In this document: positions 1-5,975 of the stretch, piece by piece | Layout of the letters: the number at the start of each line of letters is the position of its first letter | Numbering within the stretch: the first letter of the stretch is position 1 | Program-made: the position numbers and the translations under genes | NCBI GenBank assembly: GCA_946625715.1 | Contig: CAMOTK010000057.1 | Location: 1 to 10,303, forward strand | Length of the DNA stretch: 10,303 bases | Source: an uncultured Prevotella sp. | GTDB lineage: Bacteria; Bacteroidota; Bacteroidia; Bacteroidales; Bacteroidaceae | Reading direction: 5' to 3' | Notes under the pieces: model-generated | The model's input: only the letters and a program-made list of their open reading frames with translations | What the model was told of the DNA's origin: nothing | Database searches by the model: none

Positions 1-989
1 AATTGGTTTTCAACAATATCGGTCAGCACATCGGTCATGGTAAGGCCGGCGGCACGCACCTGCTGGGGAATGAAGCTGGTGGGGGTCATGCCAGGCGTGG
101 TGTTCACCTCGAGCATGTTGAGCTTGTCGGCACCATCGTCGCCCTTGGTGATGATGTAGTCGACGCGGATAATGCCGTTGCAGTGGAGAATGTCGTAGAT
201 GGCCGACGTGAGCTGCTGGGCGCGATGGGCCAGCTCGTCGGGGATGCGGGCCGGCGTGATTTCGTCGACCTGTCCGTTGTACTTCGCGTCGTAGTCGAAG
301 AACTCGTTTTTCGTGACCACCTCGGTCACGGGGAAGACGACCGACTTCTCGCGGGTCTTGTAGCAGCCCACGGTGATTTCGGTGCCGTCGAGGTAAGACT
401 CAATCATGACCTCGTCGCTCTCCATCATGGCATTGCGCAGGGCCGGTGCCAGCTGGTCGATGTTCTTCACCTTCGACACGCCGAATGACGAGCCGTCGTT
501 GGCGGGCTTCACAAAGCAGGGCATGCCGATGGTGTCGAGAATCTTCTGCTCGTCGAGCTGGTCTTCCATGCCGCGGCGCACGAGGATGCTCTCAGCCACG
601 CGCACACCATAGCCGCGCAGGTACTGGTTGAGCACGAACTTGTCGAACGTCATGGCCTCGACCAGCACGCCACTGGTGCTGTAGGGCAGATGGATGAGGT
701 CGAAGTAGCCCTGGAGCACACCATTCTCGCCGGGGGTGCCGTGGATGGTGATGTAGGCATAGTCGAAGAATACGGCCTTGCCGTTCTCGCGGAAGGAGAA
801 GTCGTTCTTGTCGATGGGCGTGGTGGTACCGTCGGGCAGTTCCACGTGCCAGTCGGTGCCTTTCACATCGACGATGTAGATGTTGTAGCGCTCTTTGTCG
901 AAGAACGAGAAGAGCCCTTGGGCCGAGCGCAGCGATACGTCGTGCTCGGAAGAGTCGCCACCGCAGACGATGGCAATAGTACGTTTCAT
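1..989 (-). CDS. ddl: D-alanine--D-alanine ligase (3' end cut off)
   Basis: Cytoplasmic ATP-grasp enzyme that joins two D-alanines for the peptidoglycan stem peptide. The 329 visible codons carry the family landmarks: N-terminal GGDSSEH (residues 10-16), HGTPGENG (83-90), the ATP-grasp segment CFVKPANDGSSFGVSK (158-173), the omega-loop region FFDYDAKY (230-237) and the metal-binding LEVNTTPGMT (293-302). This loop is of the ordinary D-Ala-D-Ala type; I see no sign of a D-lactate or D-serine variant. The reading frame is open at base 1, and family length suggests only a few residues are missing. An in-frame ATG three codons earlier (998) is possible; I chose 989 because relatives begin with MKR-type sequence directly before the first beta strand. 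It is last in the PASTA-rluD-ddl unit, 24 bases after rluD, with no promoter of its own. Confidence 0.97.
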   Translation of the reverse strand, partial: MKRTIAIVCGGDSSEHDVSLRSAQGLFSFFDKERYNIYIVDVKGTDWHVELPDGTTTPIDKNDFSFRENGKAVFFDYAYITIHGTPGENGVLQGYFDLIHLPYSTSGVLVEAMTFDKFVLNQYLRGYGVRVAESILVRRGMEDQLDEQKILDTIGMPCFVKPANDGSSFGVSKVKNIDQLAPALRNAMMESDEVMIESYLDGTEITVGCYKTREKSVVFPVTEVVTKNEFFDYDAKYNGQVDEITPARIPDELAHRAQQLTSAIYDILHCNGIIRVDYIITKGDDGADKLNMLEVNTTPGMTPTSFIPQQVRAAGLTMTDVLTDIVENQ

Positions 990-1013
990 GTGTGTCATTA
1001 TAGCTTGTTGTTT

Positions 1014-2087
1014 TTATTTAGTTGCGTGAACATAGTTTCGCCATTTGTTGATGAGCGCATCCATGTCGGCCGGCAGCTCACTGGTGAAGTCCATCTGCTG
1101 GCCGGTGGTGGGATGTACGAAGCCGAGGGTGCGCGCGTGGAGCACCTGACGGGGACATAGTTTGAAGCAGTTTTGGATGAAGGCTTTATAGCTGGCCGAC
1201 CGCTCACCGCGCAGAATCTCGCAGCCGCCATAGCGCTCGTCGGCAAAGAGCGGATGACCGATGTGGCGCATGTGGGCGCGTATCTGGTGGGTTCGTCCTG
1301 TTTCGAGGATACACTCTATGAGGGTGGTATAGCCAAAGCGCTCGAGCACGCGCCAGTGGGTGACGGCAGGCTTGCCCACCTCAGAGTCGGGCGGGAACAC
1401 TTCCATGCGCAGGCGGTCCTTCGGGTCGCGCCCGATGTTGCCTTCTATGCGTCCTTCGTCGTCTTGGAAATTAGCCCAGACGAGGGCGTTGTAGCTACGG
1501 TGGGTGGTTTTGTTGAAGAACTGCAGACCGAGGTTCGACTTGGCCTCGGGGGTCTTTGCCACGACGAGCAGTCCGCTGGTGTCCTTGTCGATGCGGTGTA
1601 CCAGTCCCACCTGCGGGTCGTTGGGGTCGTAGGTAGGGAGATTGCGCAGATGCCAGGCAATGCCGTGTACGAGTGTGCCGTGGAAGTTGCCGCAGCCGGG
1701 ATGTACCACGAGGCCTGCGGGCTTGTTGACGACCATCAGCTGGTCGTCTTCATAGACAATGTCGAGCGCCATCTCTTCGGGCTCGATGGTGGTGTCGAAG
1801 TGGGGCCGGTCGAGCATGAGCGTGACCACATCGCCCGGTCGCACCTTGTAGTTGCTCTTCACGGGGCGGTCGTTCACATGCACAAACCCGGCCTGCGCGG
1901 CCTGCTGTATGCGGTTGCGCGAGGAGTGCTGCATCTTCTCGAACATGAACTTGTCGACGCGGATGGGTTCCTGACCGCGGTCCACCTCGAAGCGATAGTG
2001 CTCGAAGAGCGTCTGCTCCTGACCGTCGGCACCGTCGAGTGCCTGCAGGTCGTCGTCTTCTATGTAGTCTGGTTCCTGCTGGTTCAT
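1014..2087 (-). CDS. rluD: RluA/RluD-family 23S rRNA pseudouridine synthase
   Basis: A 357-residue protein that should convert specific uridines in RNA to pseudouridine; by family and architecture the likely target is helix 69 of 23S rRNA, as for RluD. An acidic leader (1-30) precedes an S4 RNA-binding domain (about 41-95, with IRVDKFMFEKM and the RPGDVV turn). The catalytic domain carries HRIDKDTSG (164-172), in which Asp167 is the expected nucleophile, and later GRTHQIRAHM (264-273), typical of the family. The frame stays open upstream to 2276, but that part only overlaps the C-terminal coding sequence of the PASTA gene, so I start at the ATG two bases after that gene's stop. The tight spacing suggests translational coupling. 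Exact target (RluD versus another RluA-family site) cannot be settled from sequence alone; family assignment is secure. Confidence 0.93.
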   Translation of the reverse strand: MNQQEPDYIEDDDLQALDGADGQEQTLFEHYRFEVDRGQEPIRVDKFMFEKMQHSSRNRIQQAAQAGFVHVNDRPVKSNYKVRPGDVVTLMLDRPHFDTTIEPEEMALDIVYEDDQLMVVNKPAGLVVHPGCGNFHGTLVHGIAWHLRNLPTYDPNDPQVGLVHRIDKDTSGLLVVAKTPEAKSNLGLQFFNKTTHRSYNALVWANFQDDEGRIEGNIGRDPKDRLRMEVFPPDSEVGKPAVTHWRVLERFGYTTLIECILETGRTHQIRAHMRHIGHPLFADERYGGCEILRGERSASYKAFIQNCFKLCPRQVLHARTLGFVHPTTGQQMDFTSELPADMDALINKWRNYVHATK

Positions 2088-2089
2088 CG

Positions 2090-2749
2090 TCACATCGGTG
2101 CAGCCTCGCCCAAGGGGTCGGCCATATTGTCGAGTTGGGTGGAAATGCTGTCGGCTCCATACTCGTCGACACTGCCAAATTCGTCGGCCTCGTCGGCCAT
2201 GCCGCTGCCCACAAGCAGCGTCAGCGGCTGTTCGATAGACACCTGGTCGCCGGCCGAGACTGAGCGACCGTGGCACTCAATGCCGTAGACCCAGTCTTTC
2301 TCGCCCAACACATACTTCGGTTCGAGCAGTCTGAAGCCGAGCGACTTCAGCTTGGCCGTGGCCTCGCGCGAACTGCTGTTGTCCACCAGGTCGGGAATAG
2401 TGACGGTGGGCGACGAGGGCGAGTTGAGCGTCACGTAGATGGTGTGGCCCTGCTTCACGGTACTGCCCGGCTCGGGAACCTGGGCCAGCACGCAGTTGGC
2501 GGGCAACCGCTTGTTGTAGCCCGAGTCGGCCACCACGGCCACGAGTCCGTCGCCCTCGAGCAGTTCCGATGCGTTGGTAAAGTCCATGCCCTTCAGGTCG
2601 GGCACCTTGATGGCCTGCCCGTGGTGTGTATAGATGTCGAGTCCAAACTTCATGCCCACACAAAGCAGCACCAAGACCCCCGCCATGGCCAACAGGTTGC
2701 CCCACAGCATGCGGCTCTTGAATTTGGCTATAAAGTCTCCTATTTTCAT
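2090..2749 (-). CDS. Membrane-anchored PASTA-domain protein
   Basis: A 219-residue protein: short basic cytoplasmic N-terminus, one membrane segment (about 16-38), then two PASTA-like domains facing the periplasm (about 46-109, with VPDLKGM and the QVPEPGSTVKQG turn, and about 114-182, with IPDLVD). A 35-residue acidic, low-complexity tail follows (184-219). PASTA domains in other bacteria bind muropeptides or organise penicillin-binding proteins and Ser/Thr kinases. Here there is no kinase or transpeptidase domain, so the role is unknown; its position ahead of ddl suggests a cell-wall link (inference). The start at 2749 gives a sensible N-terminus before the membrane helix. An upstream start at 2791 would put the promoter's -7 box inside the gene. 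First gene of the PASTA-rluD-ddl unit. Confidence 0.9.
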   Translation of the reverse strand: MKIGDFIAKFKSRMLWGNLLAMAGVLVLLCVGMKFGLDIYTHHGQAIKVPDLKGMDFTNASELLEGDGLVAVVADSGYNKRLPANCVLAQVPEPGSTVKQGHTIYVTLNSPSSPTVTIPDLVDNSSSREATAKLKSLGFRLLEPKYVLGEKDWVYGIECHGRSVSAGDQVSIEQPLTLLVGSGMADEADEFGSVDEYGADSISTQLDNMADPLGEAAPM

Positions 2750-2768
2750 GATGTCGGTATTTTGTCTG

Positions 2769-2776
2769 CAAAAGTA
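2769..2776 (-). promoter_or_regulatory. -7 box of promoter for PASTA-rluD-ddl
   Basis: On the minus strand this reads TACTTTTG, an exact match to the Bacteroidota -7 element TAnnTTTG, and is followed by CA as is common. No TTTG lies 19-21 bases upstream, so the -33 element is poor. Transcription would begin near 2762, leaving an untranslated leader of only about 13 bases before the PASTA start codon. Confidence 0.7.
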
Positions 2777-2827
2777 CAAAATATTCTGCAATTCCGCTCA
2801 TTCTGCCTCGGTATTTTTTTAATCGGC

Positions 2828-2863
2828 AAAAAAAATCCGAACCGCTGTTTGTTGCGATTCGGA
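2828..2863 (-). terminator. Intrinsic terminator of rpmH
   Basis: A 10-bp stem pairs 2836-2845 with 2854-2863 around an 8-base loop, followed on the minus strand by eight T residues (2835 down to 2828). One pair (2842/2857) is a C-A mismatch if read as plus-strand RNA but a G-U wobble in minus-strand RNA, so the hairpin is built for leftward transcripts. It lies 26 bases past the rpmH stop and separates rpmH from the PASTA promoter. Confidence 0.9.
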
Positions 2864-2889
2864 ATTCTTTTGGGATTACGGACAAGCGC

Positions 2890-3045
2890 TTATTTGCCGT
2901 GGCGCTCGTCTGAAACGGTCAACTTCTTGCGGCCCTTAGCGCGGCGCGAAGCCAACACGCGACGTCCGTTCTTTGTAGCCATGCGCTCGCGGAAACCATG
3001 CTTGTTCACGCGGCGGCGATTGTGCGGCTGAAATGTTCTTTTCAT
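2890..3045 (-). CDS. rpmH: 50S ribosomal protein bL34
   Basis: A 51-residue, very basic protein of the large ribosomal subunit. It opens with [12 protein letters not shown] and continues through KHGFRERM and [15 protein letters not shown], which is the full bL34 pattern. Most bL34 proteins have about 44-46 residues; the extra few here form a C-terminal tail after KKL (TVSDERHGK). The gene is monocistronic by its signals: a well-matched promoter about 50 bases upstream and an intrinsic terminator just downstream. Unlike many bacteria, no rnpA follows; the neighbour on the other side is efp, transcribed divergently. At this length the gene is easily missed by ORF callers with a 60-codon cutoff. 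Confidence 0.98.
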   Translation of the reverse strand: MKRTFQPHNRRRVNKHGFRERMATKNGRRVLASRRAKGRKKLTVSDERHGK

Positions 3046-3091
3046 TGCGTTTATTATTTATTTATTGTTATTATTCCATGCTTTTGGGCTG

Positions 3092-3123
3092 CAAAATTAC
3101 TCAAATCTTTTGAAATACGCAAA
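3092..3123 (-). promoter_or_regulatory. rpmH promoter (-33 and -7 boxes)
   Basis: On the minus strand a TTTG (3123-3120) is followed after 20 bases by TAATTTTG (3099-3092), a full match to the Bacteroidota consensus of TTTG, 19-21 bases, TAnnTTTG. The next bases are CA. Transcription should start near 3085, giving an AT-rich leader of about 40 bases with no Shine-Dalgarno sequence. Confidence 0.85.
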
Positions 3124-3134
3124 TTTTTGAGTAA
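3097..3134. repeat. 9-bp inverted repeat bracketing the rpmH promoter
   Basis: TTACTCAAA at 3097-3105 is the exact reverse complement of TTTGAGTAA at 3126-3134, with 20 bases between. The left arm overlaps the rpmH -7 box and the right arm sits just outside the -33 box. The centre-to-centre distance of the arms is 29 bases, close to three helical turns, so it could serve a dimeric regulator (inference). AT-rich DNA makes chance repeats more likely. Confidence 0.5.
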
Positions 3135-3139
3135 AATTT

Positions 3140-3167
3140 CTCCTTTCTCATTCCTCATTTCTCATTT
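3140..3167 (+). repeat. Four tandem CTCATTT-like heptamers upstream of efp
   Basis: Four head-to-tail 7-base units occupy 3140-3167: CTCCTTT, CTCATTC, CTCATTT, CTCATTT, followed by a run of T leading into the efp -7 box at 3174. The units fill the place where the -33 element should be. Change of unit number would alter promoter spacing in 7-base steps (inference). Confidence 0.8.
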
Positions 3168-3173
3168 TTTTTG

Positions 3174-3181
3174 TACCTTTG
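3174..3181 (+). promoter_or_regulatory. -7 box of efp promoter
   Basis: TACCTTTG matches TAnnTTTG and is followed by CA. No TTTG is found 19-21 bases upstream; that place is taken by the pyrimidine-rich heptamers. Transcription would begin near 3188, giving an AT-rich leader of about 28 bases before efp without a Shine-Dalgarno sequence. Confidence 0.75.
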
Positions 3182-3215
3182 CAGCCAAAATCAATCCACA
3201 CATTATTTAATTAAT

Positions 3216-3782
3216 ATGATTAATTCACAAGACATTAAGAAAGGCACTGCCATCCGCATGGACGGCGCCATTTGGGTTTGCATCGACTTCCAGCATCGCA
3301 AGCCGGGTAAGGGTAACACCATCATGATTATCAAGCTGAAGAACGTGAGCGACGGCCGCGTGCTCGAGCGCCGCTTCAACATCGGCGAAAAACTGGAAGA
3401 CGTCATCATCGAGCGTCGCCCCTACCAGTATCTCTACGAGGACCAGTCGGGACGCATCTTCATGAACCAGGAGACCTTCGAGCAGATTCCCATCGACAAC
3501 GAGCTGGTTATCGGCCACGAGTTCATGAAGGAGAGCGACATCGTGGAAGTCGTTTCCGACACCACCGACGGCACCATCCTCTATGCCGAAATGCCCGTGA
3601 AGACCATTCTGCGCGTCACACACTCGGAGCCCGGCATCAAGGGCGACACCGCCACCAACACGCTGAAGCCCGCCACGCTCGAGACTGGCGTCGAGGTGCG
3701 TGTGCCTCTGTTCATCAACGAGGGTGACCTCATCCAGGTGGACACTCGCGACGGTTCTTATCTGGCTCGCGCTAAGGAATAA
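3216..3782 (+). CDS. efp: Translation elongation factor P
   Basis: A 188-residue protein, the standard EF-P length. It enters the ribosomal E site and relieves stalling at consecutive prolines. Domain I (about 1-65) has the KOW-like fold with the tip loop RKPGKGN, whose Lys32 is at the position that carries the activating modification in other bacteria. Domains II and III follow, with the C-terminal signature IKGDTATNTLKPATLETG (about 145-162) and VPLFINEGD. The start at 3216 gives the usual N-terminus; an earlier ATG at 3171 lies upstream of the mapped -7 box. The stop codon overlaps the start of the glycosyltransferase gene by one base (TAATG). No EpmA, EpmB or EarP gene lies in the window, so the modification of Lys32 is unknown. 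Confidence 0.98.
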   Translation: MINSQDIKKGTAIRMDGAIWVCIDFQHRKPGKGNTIMIIKLKNVSDGRVLERRFNIGEKLEDVIIERRPYQYLYEDQSGRIFMNQETFEQIPIDNELVIGHEFMKESDIVEVVSDTTDGTILYAEMPVKTILRVTHSEPGIKGDTATNTLKPATLETGVEVRVPLFINEGDLIQVDTRDGSYLARAKE

Positions 3783-4873
3783 TGAAATATTCTGTAATCG
3801 TTCCTGTCTTCAACCGACCCGATGAGGTGAGCGAGCTGTTGGAGAGTCTTACCCAACAGACCGCGAAAGACGACTTTGAGGTCATCATTGTTGAAGACGG
3901 TTCGAAAAAAACCTGTAAGGATGTCTGCGACAAGTACGCAGACATCCTTTCATTGCATTATTACTATAAGGACAACAGCGGTCCCGGCCAGTCGCGCAAC
4001 TATGGCGTGGAGCGCGCCCAAGGCGAATGGGTCATCATACTCGACTCCGACGTCGTGTTGCCAGACAACTACCTGGAGATGGTAGAAAGAAGCCTATGCG
4101 CTACCGCTGCTACCAATGAGACGGACTCAGAAAGTTCCGGCAGAAGTGTCCTGGCGGCTTGGGGTGGTCCCGACGCGGCCCATCCTGACTTCACACCGGT
4201 ACAGAAAGCCATCTCCTACTCGATGACGTCGTTTTTCACCACCGGCGGTATACGCGGCGGCAAGGCCAAACTCGACAAGTTCTATCCCCGTTCCTACAAC
4301 ATGGGCATCAGACGCGAGGTGTACCAGCAGCTGGGTGGCTTCACGAGGATGCGCTTTGGCGAGGACATCGACTTCTCGTACCGCATCGTAGAAGCCGGCT
4401 ACAGGACGGCACTCTTCCCCGAGGCATGGGTATGGCACAAGCGGCGCACCGACTTCCGCAAATTCTTCCGCCAGGTGTACAACAGCGGCATAGCACGCAT
4501 CAATCTTGAGAAACGCCACCCCGGCACACTGAAGCTGGTTCATCTGCTGCCCACCGTCTTTACACTGGGTGTCATTGCCCTAGTGCTCGTCTTCGTGTCA
4601 GGACTGATGATGAGTAGCTTCGGCAGCCACGATGTCAAGATGCAGGGACAGCTCGTCTGCCGGCTTTCGCTGATGCCGCTGGCCCTCTACGCCCTCATCA
4701 TCTTCGCAGACTCCAGTTTGAGAAACCACAGTCTCTACGTAGGGTTGCTCAGCATCCCCGCCGCCTTCGTACAACTCTGCGGCTACGGGCTGGGCTTCAT
4801 AGAATCCTGGTGGAAACGCTGTGTGATGAAGAAAGATGAGTTCCAAGCTTTCGAAAAGAATTTTTACAAATAA
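3782..4873 (+). CDS. Family 2 glycosyltransferase with C-terminal membrane segments
   Basis: A 363-residue GT2 (GT-A fold) enzyme expected to transfer a sugar from a nucleotide-sugar at the cytoplasmic face of the membrane. The N-terminus MKYSVIVPVFNRPDEV is the usual first strand and nucleotide pocket, ILDSDVVLP (86-94) carries the metal-binding DSD, and GEDIDFSYRI (193-202) followed by WVWHKRR (216-222) is the acceptor-side acidic motif. Three hydrophobic segments (about 256-276, 293-312 and 317-341) anchor the C-terminus. Sugar and acceptor cannot be told from sequence; a surface polysaccharide or lipid acceptor is plausible. Residues 104-121 form a Ser/Thr/Glu-rich stretch that looks like a variable loop. 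The start codon shares its A with the efp stop, so reinitiation from efp is likely. The gene contains a perfect 13-bp inverted repeat at codons 46-56. Confidence 0.9.
   Translation: MKYSVIVPVFNRPDEVSELLESLTQQTAKDDFEVIIVEDGSKKTCKDVCDKYADILSLHYYYKDNSGPGQSRNYGVERAQGEWVIILDSDVVLPDNYLEMVERSLCATAATNETDSESSGRSVLAAWGGPDAAHPDFTPVQKAISYSMTSFFTTGGIRGGKAKLDKFYPRSYNMGIRREVYQQLGGFTRMRFGEDIDFSYRIVEAGYRTALFPEAWVWHKRRTDFRKFFRQVYNSGIARINLEKRHPGTLKLVHLLPTVFTLGVIALVLVFVSGLMMSSFGSHDVKMQGQLVCRLSLMPLALYALIIFADSSLRNHSLYVGLLSIPAAFVQLCGYGLGFIESWWKRCVMKKDEFQAFEKNFYK
3917..3949. repeat. Perfect 13-bp hairpin within the glycosyltransferase gene
   Basis: AAGGATGTCTGCG (3917-3929) and CGCAGACATCCTT (3937-3949) are exact reverse complements separated by a 7-base loop. 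It lies about 135 bases after the start codon. Rightward it is followed by only one extra T, so it is not a normal terminator for the operon; leftward, a seven-T run begins five bases past the stem. Confidence 0.9.
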
Positions 4874-4926
4874 ACAACAGGAAGGATGTCCCCAAGGGAA
4901 CTACTAAAGAGCTGACAGACAGACTG

Positions 4927-5616
4927 ATGACAGACAAACTAACCATAGCCAGGTGGTCGGAAGAAGACCGTCCGCGAGAGAAGCTCGAGCGGCTCGGCGC
5001 ACAAGCACTCAGCGACGCTGAGCTGCTGGCCATCCTCATAGGGTCAGGAAGTACTAAGGAAGATGCCGTCTCACTGATGAAGCGCATTCTCATCGACTGC
5101 CACAACAACCTGAACACGCTGGGCAAGATGAGCATACGCCAGCTGATGGAGTACAATGGCGTGGGCGAGGCCAAAGCCATCACCATTCTGGCCGCCTGCG
5201 AACTGGGCAAGCGCCGACAGGCCGAGCAGGCCGAAGAACGGCCCGACCTGGGCACGGCCACACGCCTGTACAACCACATGCACGCCGTGATGCAGGACCT
5301 CGACGTGGAAGAGTTCTGGGCGCTCTACCTGAACCAGAACCACCGCCTCATCAAGAAGGTGCGCATTGCCCACGGGGGCATCACCGAAGTGAGCGTCGAC
5401 GTGCGCATCATCATGCGCGAGGCCGTGCTCTCCAACGCCACCATCCTGGCCGTCTGCCACAACCACCCGTCGGGCAACATCAGTCCCAGCCGCCAAGACG
5501 ACAACCTGACGCAGGCCATACGTCGGGCCTGCGACGTGATGCGCATCCACTTCATGGACCACGTCATCGTCACCGACGGCAACTATTTTTCCTACCACGA
5601 AAGTGGGAGAATCTGA
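4927..5616 (+). CDS. radC: RadC family JAMM/MPN-domain protein
   Basis: A 229-residue RadC (UPF0758) protein. The N-terminal third has the typical WSEEDRPREKL and LSDAELLAILIGSG segments, followed by a helix-hairpin-helix-like stretch (about 67-95, NGVGEAKAITILAACELG). The MPN domain (about 108-229) holds the metal-site motif: His178 and His180 in HNHPSG, then Ser188 and Asp191, with Glu154 a candidate for the upstream acidic residue. The zinc-peptidase-like site appears intact, although the cellular role of RadC is not established; the old DNA-repair assignment is doubtful. The 53 bases between the glycosyltransferase and this gene contain no promoter or terminator that I recognise, so co-transcription with efp is likely. 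No phage or plasmid genes lie nearby, so it looks like the resident chromosomal copy. Confidence 0.95.
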   Translation: MTDKLTIARWSEEDRPREKLERLGAQALSDAELLAILIGSGSTKEDAVSLMKRILIDCHNNLNTLGKMSIRQLMEYNGVGEAKAITILAACELGKRRQAEQAEERPDLGTATRLYNHMHAVMQDLDVEEFWALYLNQNHRLIKKVRIAHGGITEVSVDVRIIMREAVLSNATILAVCHNHPSGNISPSRQDDNLTQAIRRACDVMRIHFMDHVIVTDGNYFSYHESGRI

Positions 5617-5626
5617 AAATAATCAT

Positions 5627-5634
5627 TATCTTTG
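5627..5634 (+). promoter_or_regulatory. -7 box of promoter for the DUF59 gene
   Basis: TATCTTTG in the 31-base gap after radC matches TAnnTTTG and is followed by CA. No -33 TTTG is seen at the right distance. Transcription would start about 7 bases past the box, near 5641, leaving only about 7 bases before the start codon at 5648. Confidence 0.6.
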
Positions 5635-5647
5635 CAAACAAAAAGCA

Positions 5648-5968
5648 ATGACACAGGAAGAGAAAACAAGAATAGAAGAGCGCATCGTCGATGTGCTGAA
5701 GACCGTCTACGACCCGGAGATACCCGTCAACATCTACGACCTGGGCATGATTTACAAGATTGATGTGCAGGACGACCAGACGGTAGACATGGACATGACC
5801 TTCACGGCACCCAACTGCCCCGCTGCCGACTTCATCCTCGAGGACGTGCGCAGCAAGGTGGAGAGCGTCGACGGCGTCAGGTCGGCCAACATCAACCTCG
5901 TCTTCGAACCCGCCTGGGACCAGAGTATGATGAGCGAAGAGGCAAGAGTCGAATTGGGGTTCGACTAA
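5648..5968 (+). CDS. DUF59/MIP18-family protein (SufT-like Fe-S assembly factor)
   Basis: A 106-residue single-domain protein of the MIP18/DUF59 family (SufT, PaaD). Members take part in iron-sulfur cluster maturation. The signature DPEIPVNIYDLGMIY spans residues 22-36, and FTAPNCPAADF (52-62) holds Cys57, the conserved reactive cysteine. The C-terminus (WDQSMMSEEARVELGFD, 90-106) is the usual ending of the bacterial stand-alone form. No suf genes lie nearby, so the link to the Suf system is by family only. I start at 5648, after the internal promoter; an in-frame ATG at 5603 would overlap the end of radC and lie upstream of the -7 box. The next gene follows after 7 bases. Confidence 0.9.
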   Translation: MTQEEKTRIEERIVDVLKTVYDPEIPVNIYDLGMIYKIDVQDDQTVDMDMTFTAPNCPAADFILEDVRSKVESVDGVRSANINLVFEPAWDQSMMSEEARVELGFD

Positions 5969-5975
5969 ACCAAAG

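Noticed and set aside
3..1160. Plus-strand ORFs opposite ddl
   Set aside because: The minus strand gives a complete set of Ddl motifs through this region; the plus-strand products match nothing I recognise.
2088..2276. N-terminal extension of the pseudouridine synthase frame
   Set aside because: The extension overlaps the coding end of the PASTA gene in another frame and adds no domain; the ATG at 2087 sits two bases past the PASTA stop.
1173..2288. Long plus-strand ORF of 371 codons
   Set aside because: It lies antisense to rluD and the PASTA gene, both with clear domain motifs; its own translation has no recognisable domain. Antisense frames stay open in GC-rich genes with strong codon bias.
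2750..2791. Upstream start for the PASTA protein at 2791
   Set aside because: It would place the TACTTTTG promoter box inside the gene and add 14 residues before the basic N-terminus.
3046..3215. Possible riboswitch or small RNA in the rpmH-efp gap
   Set aside because: The space is almost fully used by two promoters and short leaders (about 40 and 28 bases), leaving no room for a structured element.
2890..3215. Replication origin or strand-switch point because rpmH often lies near dnaA
   Set aside because: No dnaA, rnpA or DnaA-box cluster is visible; gene divergence alone does not support an origin.
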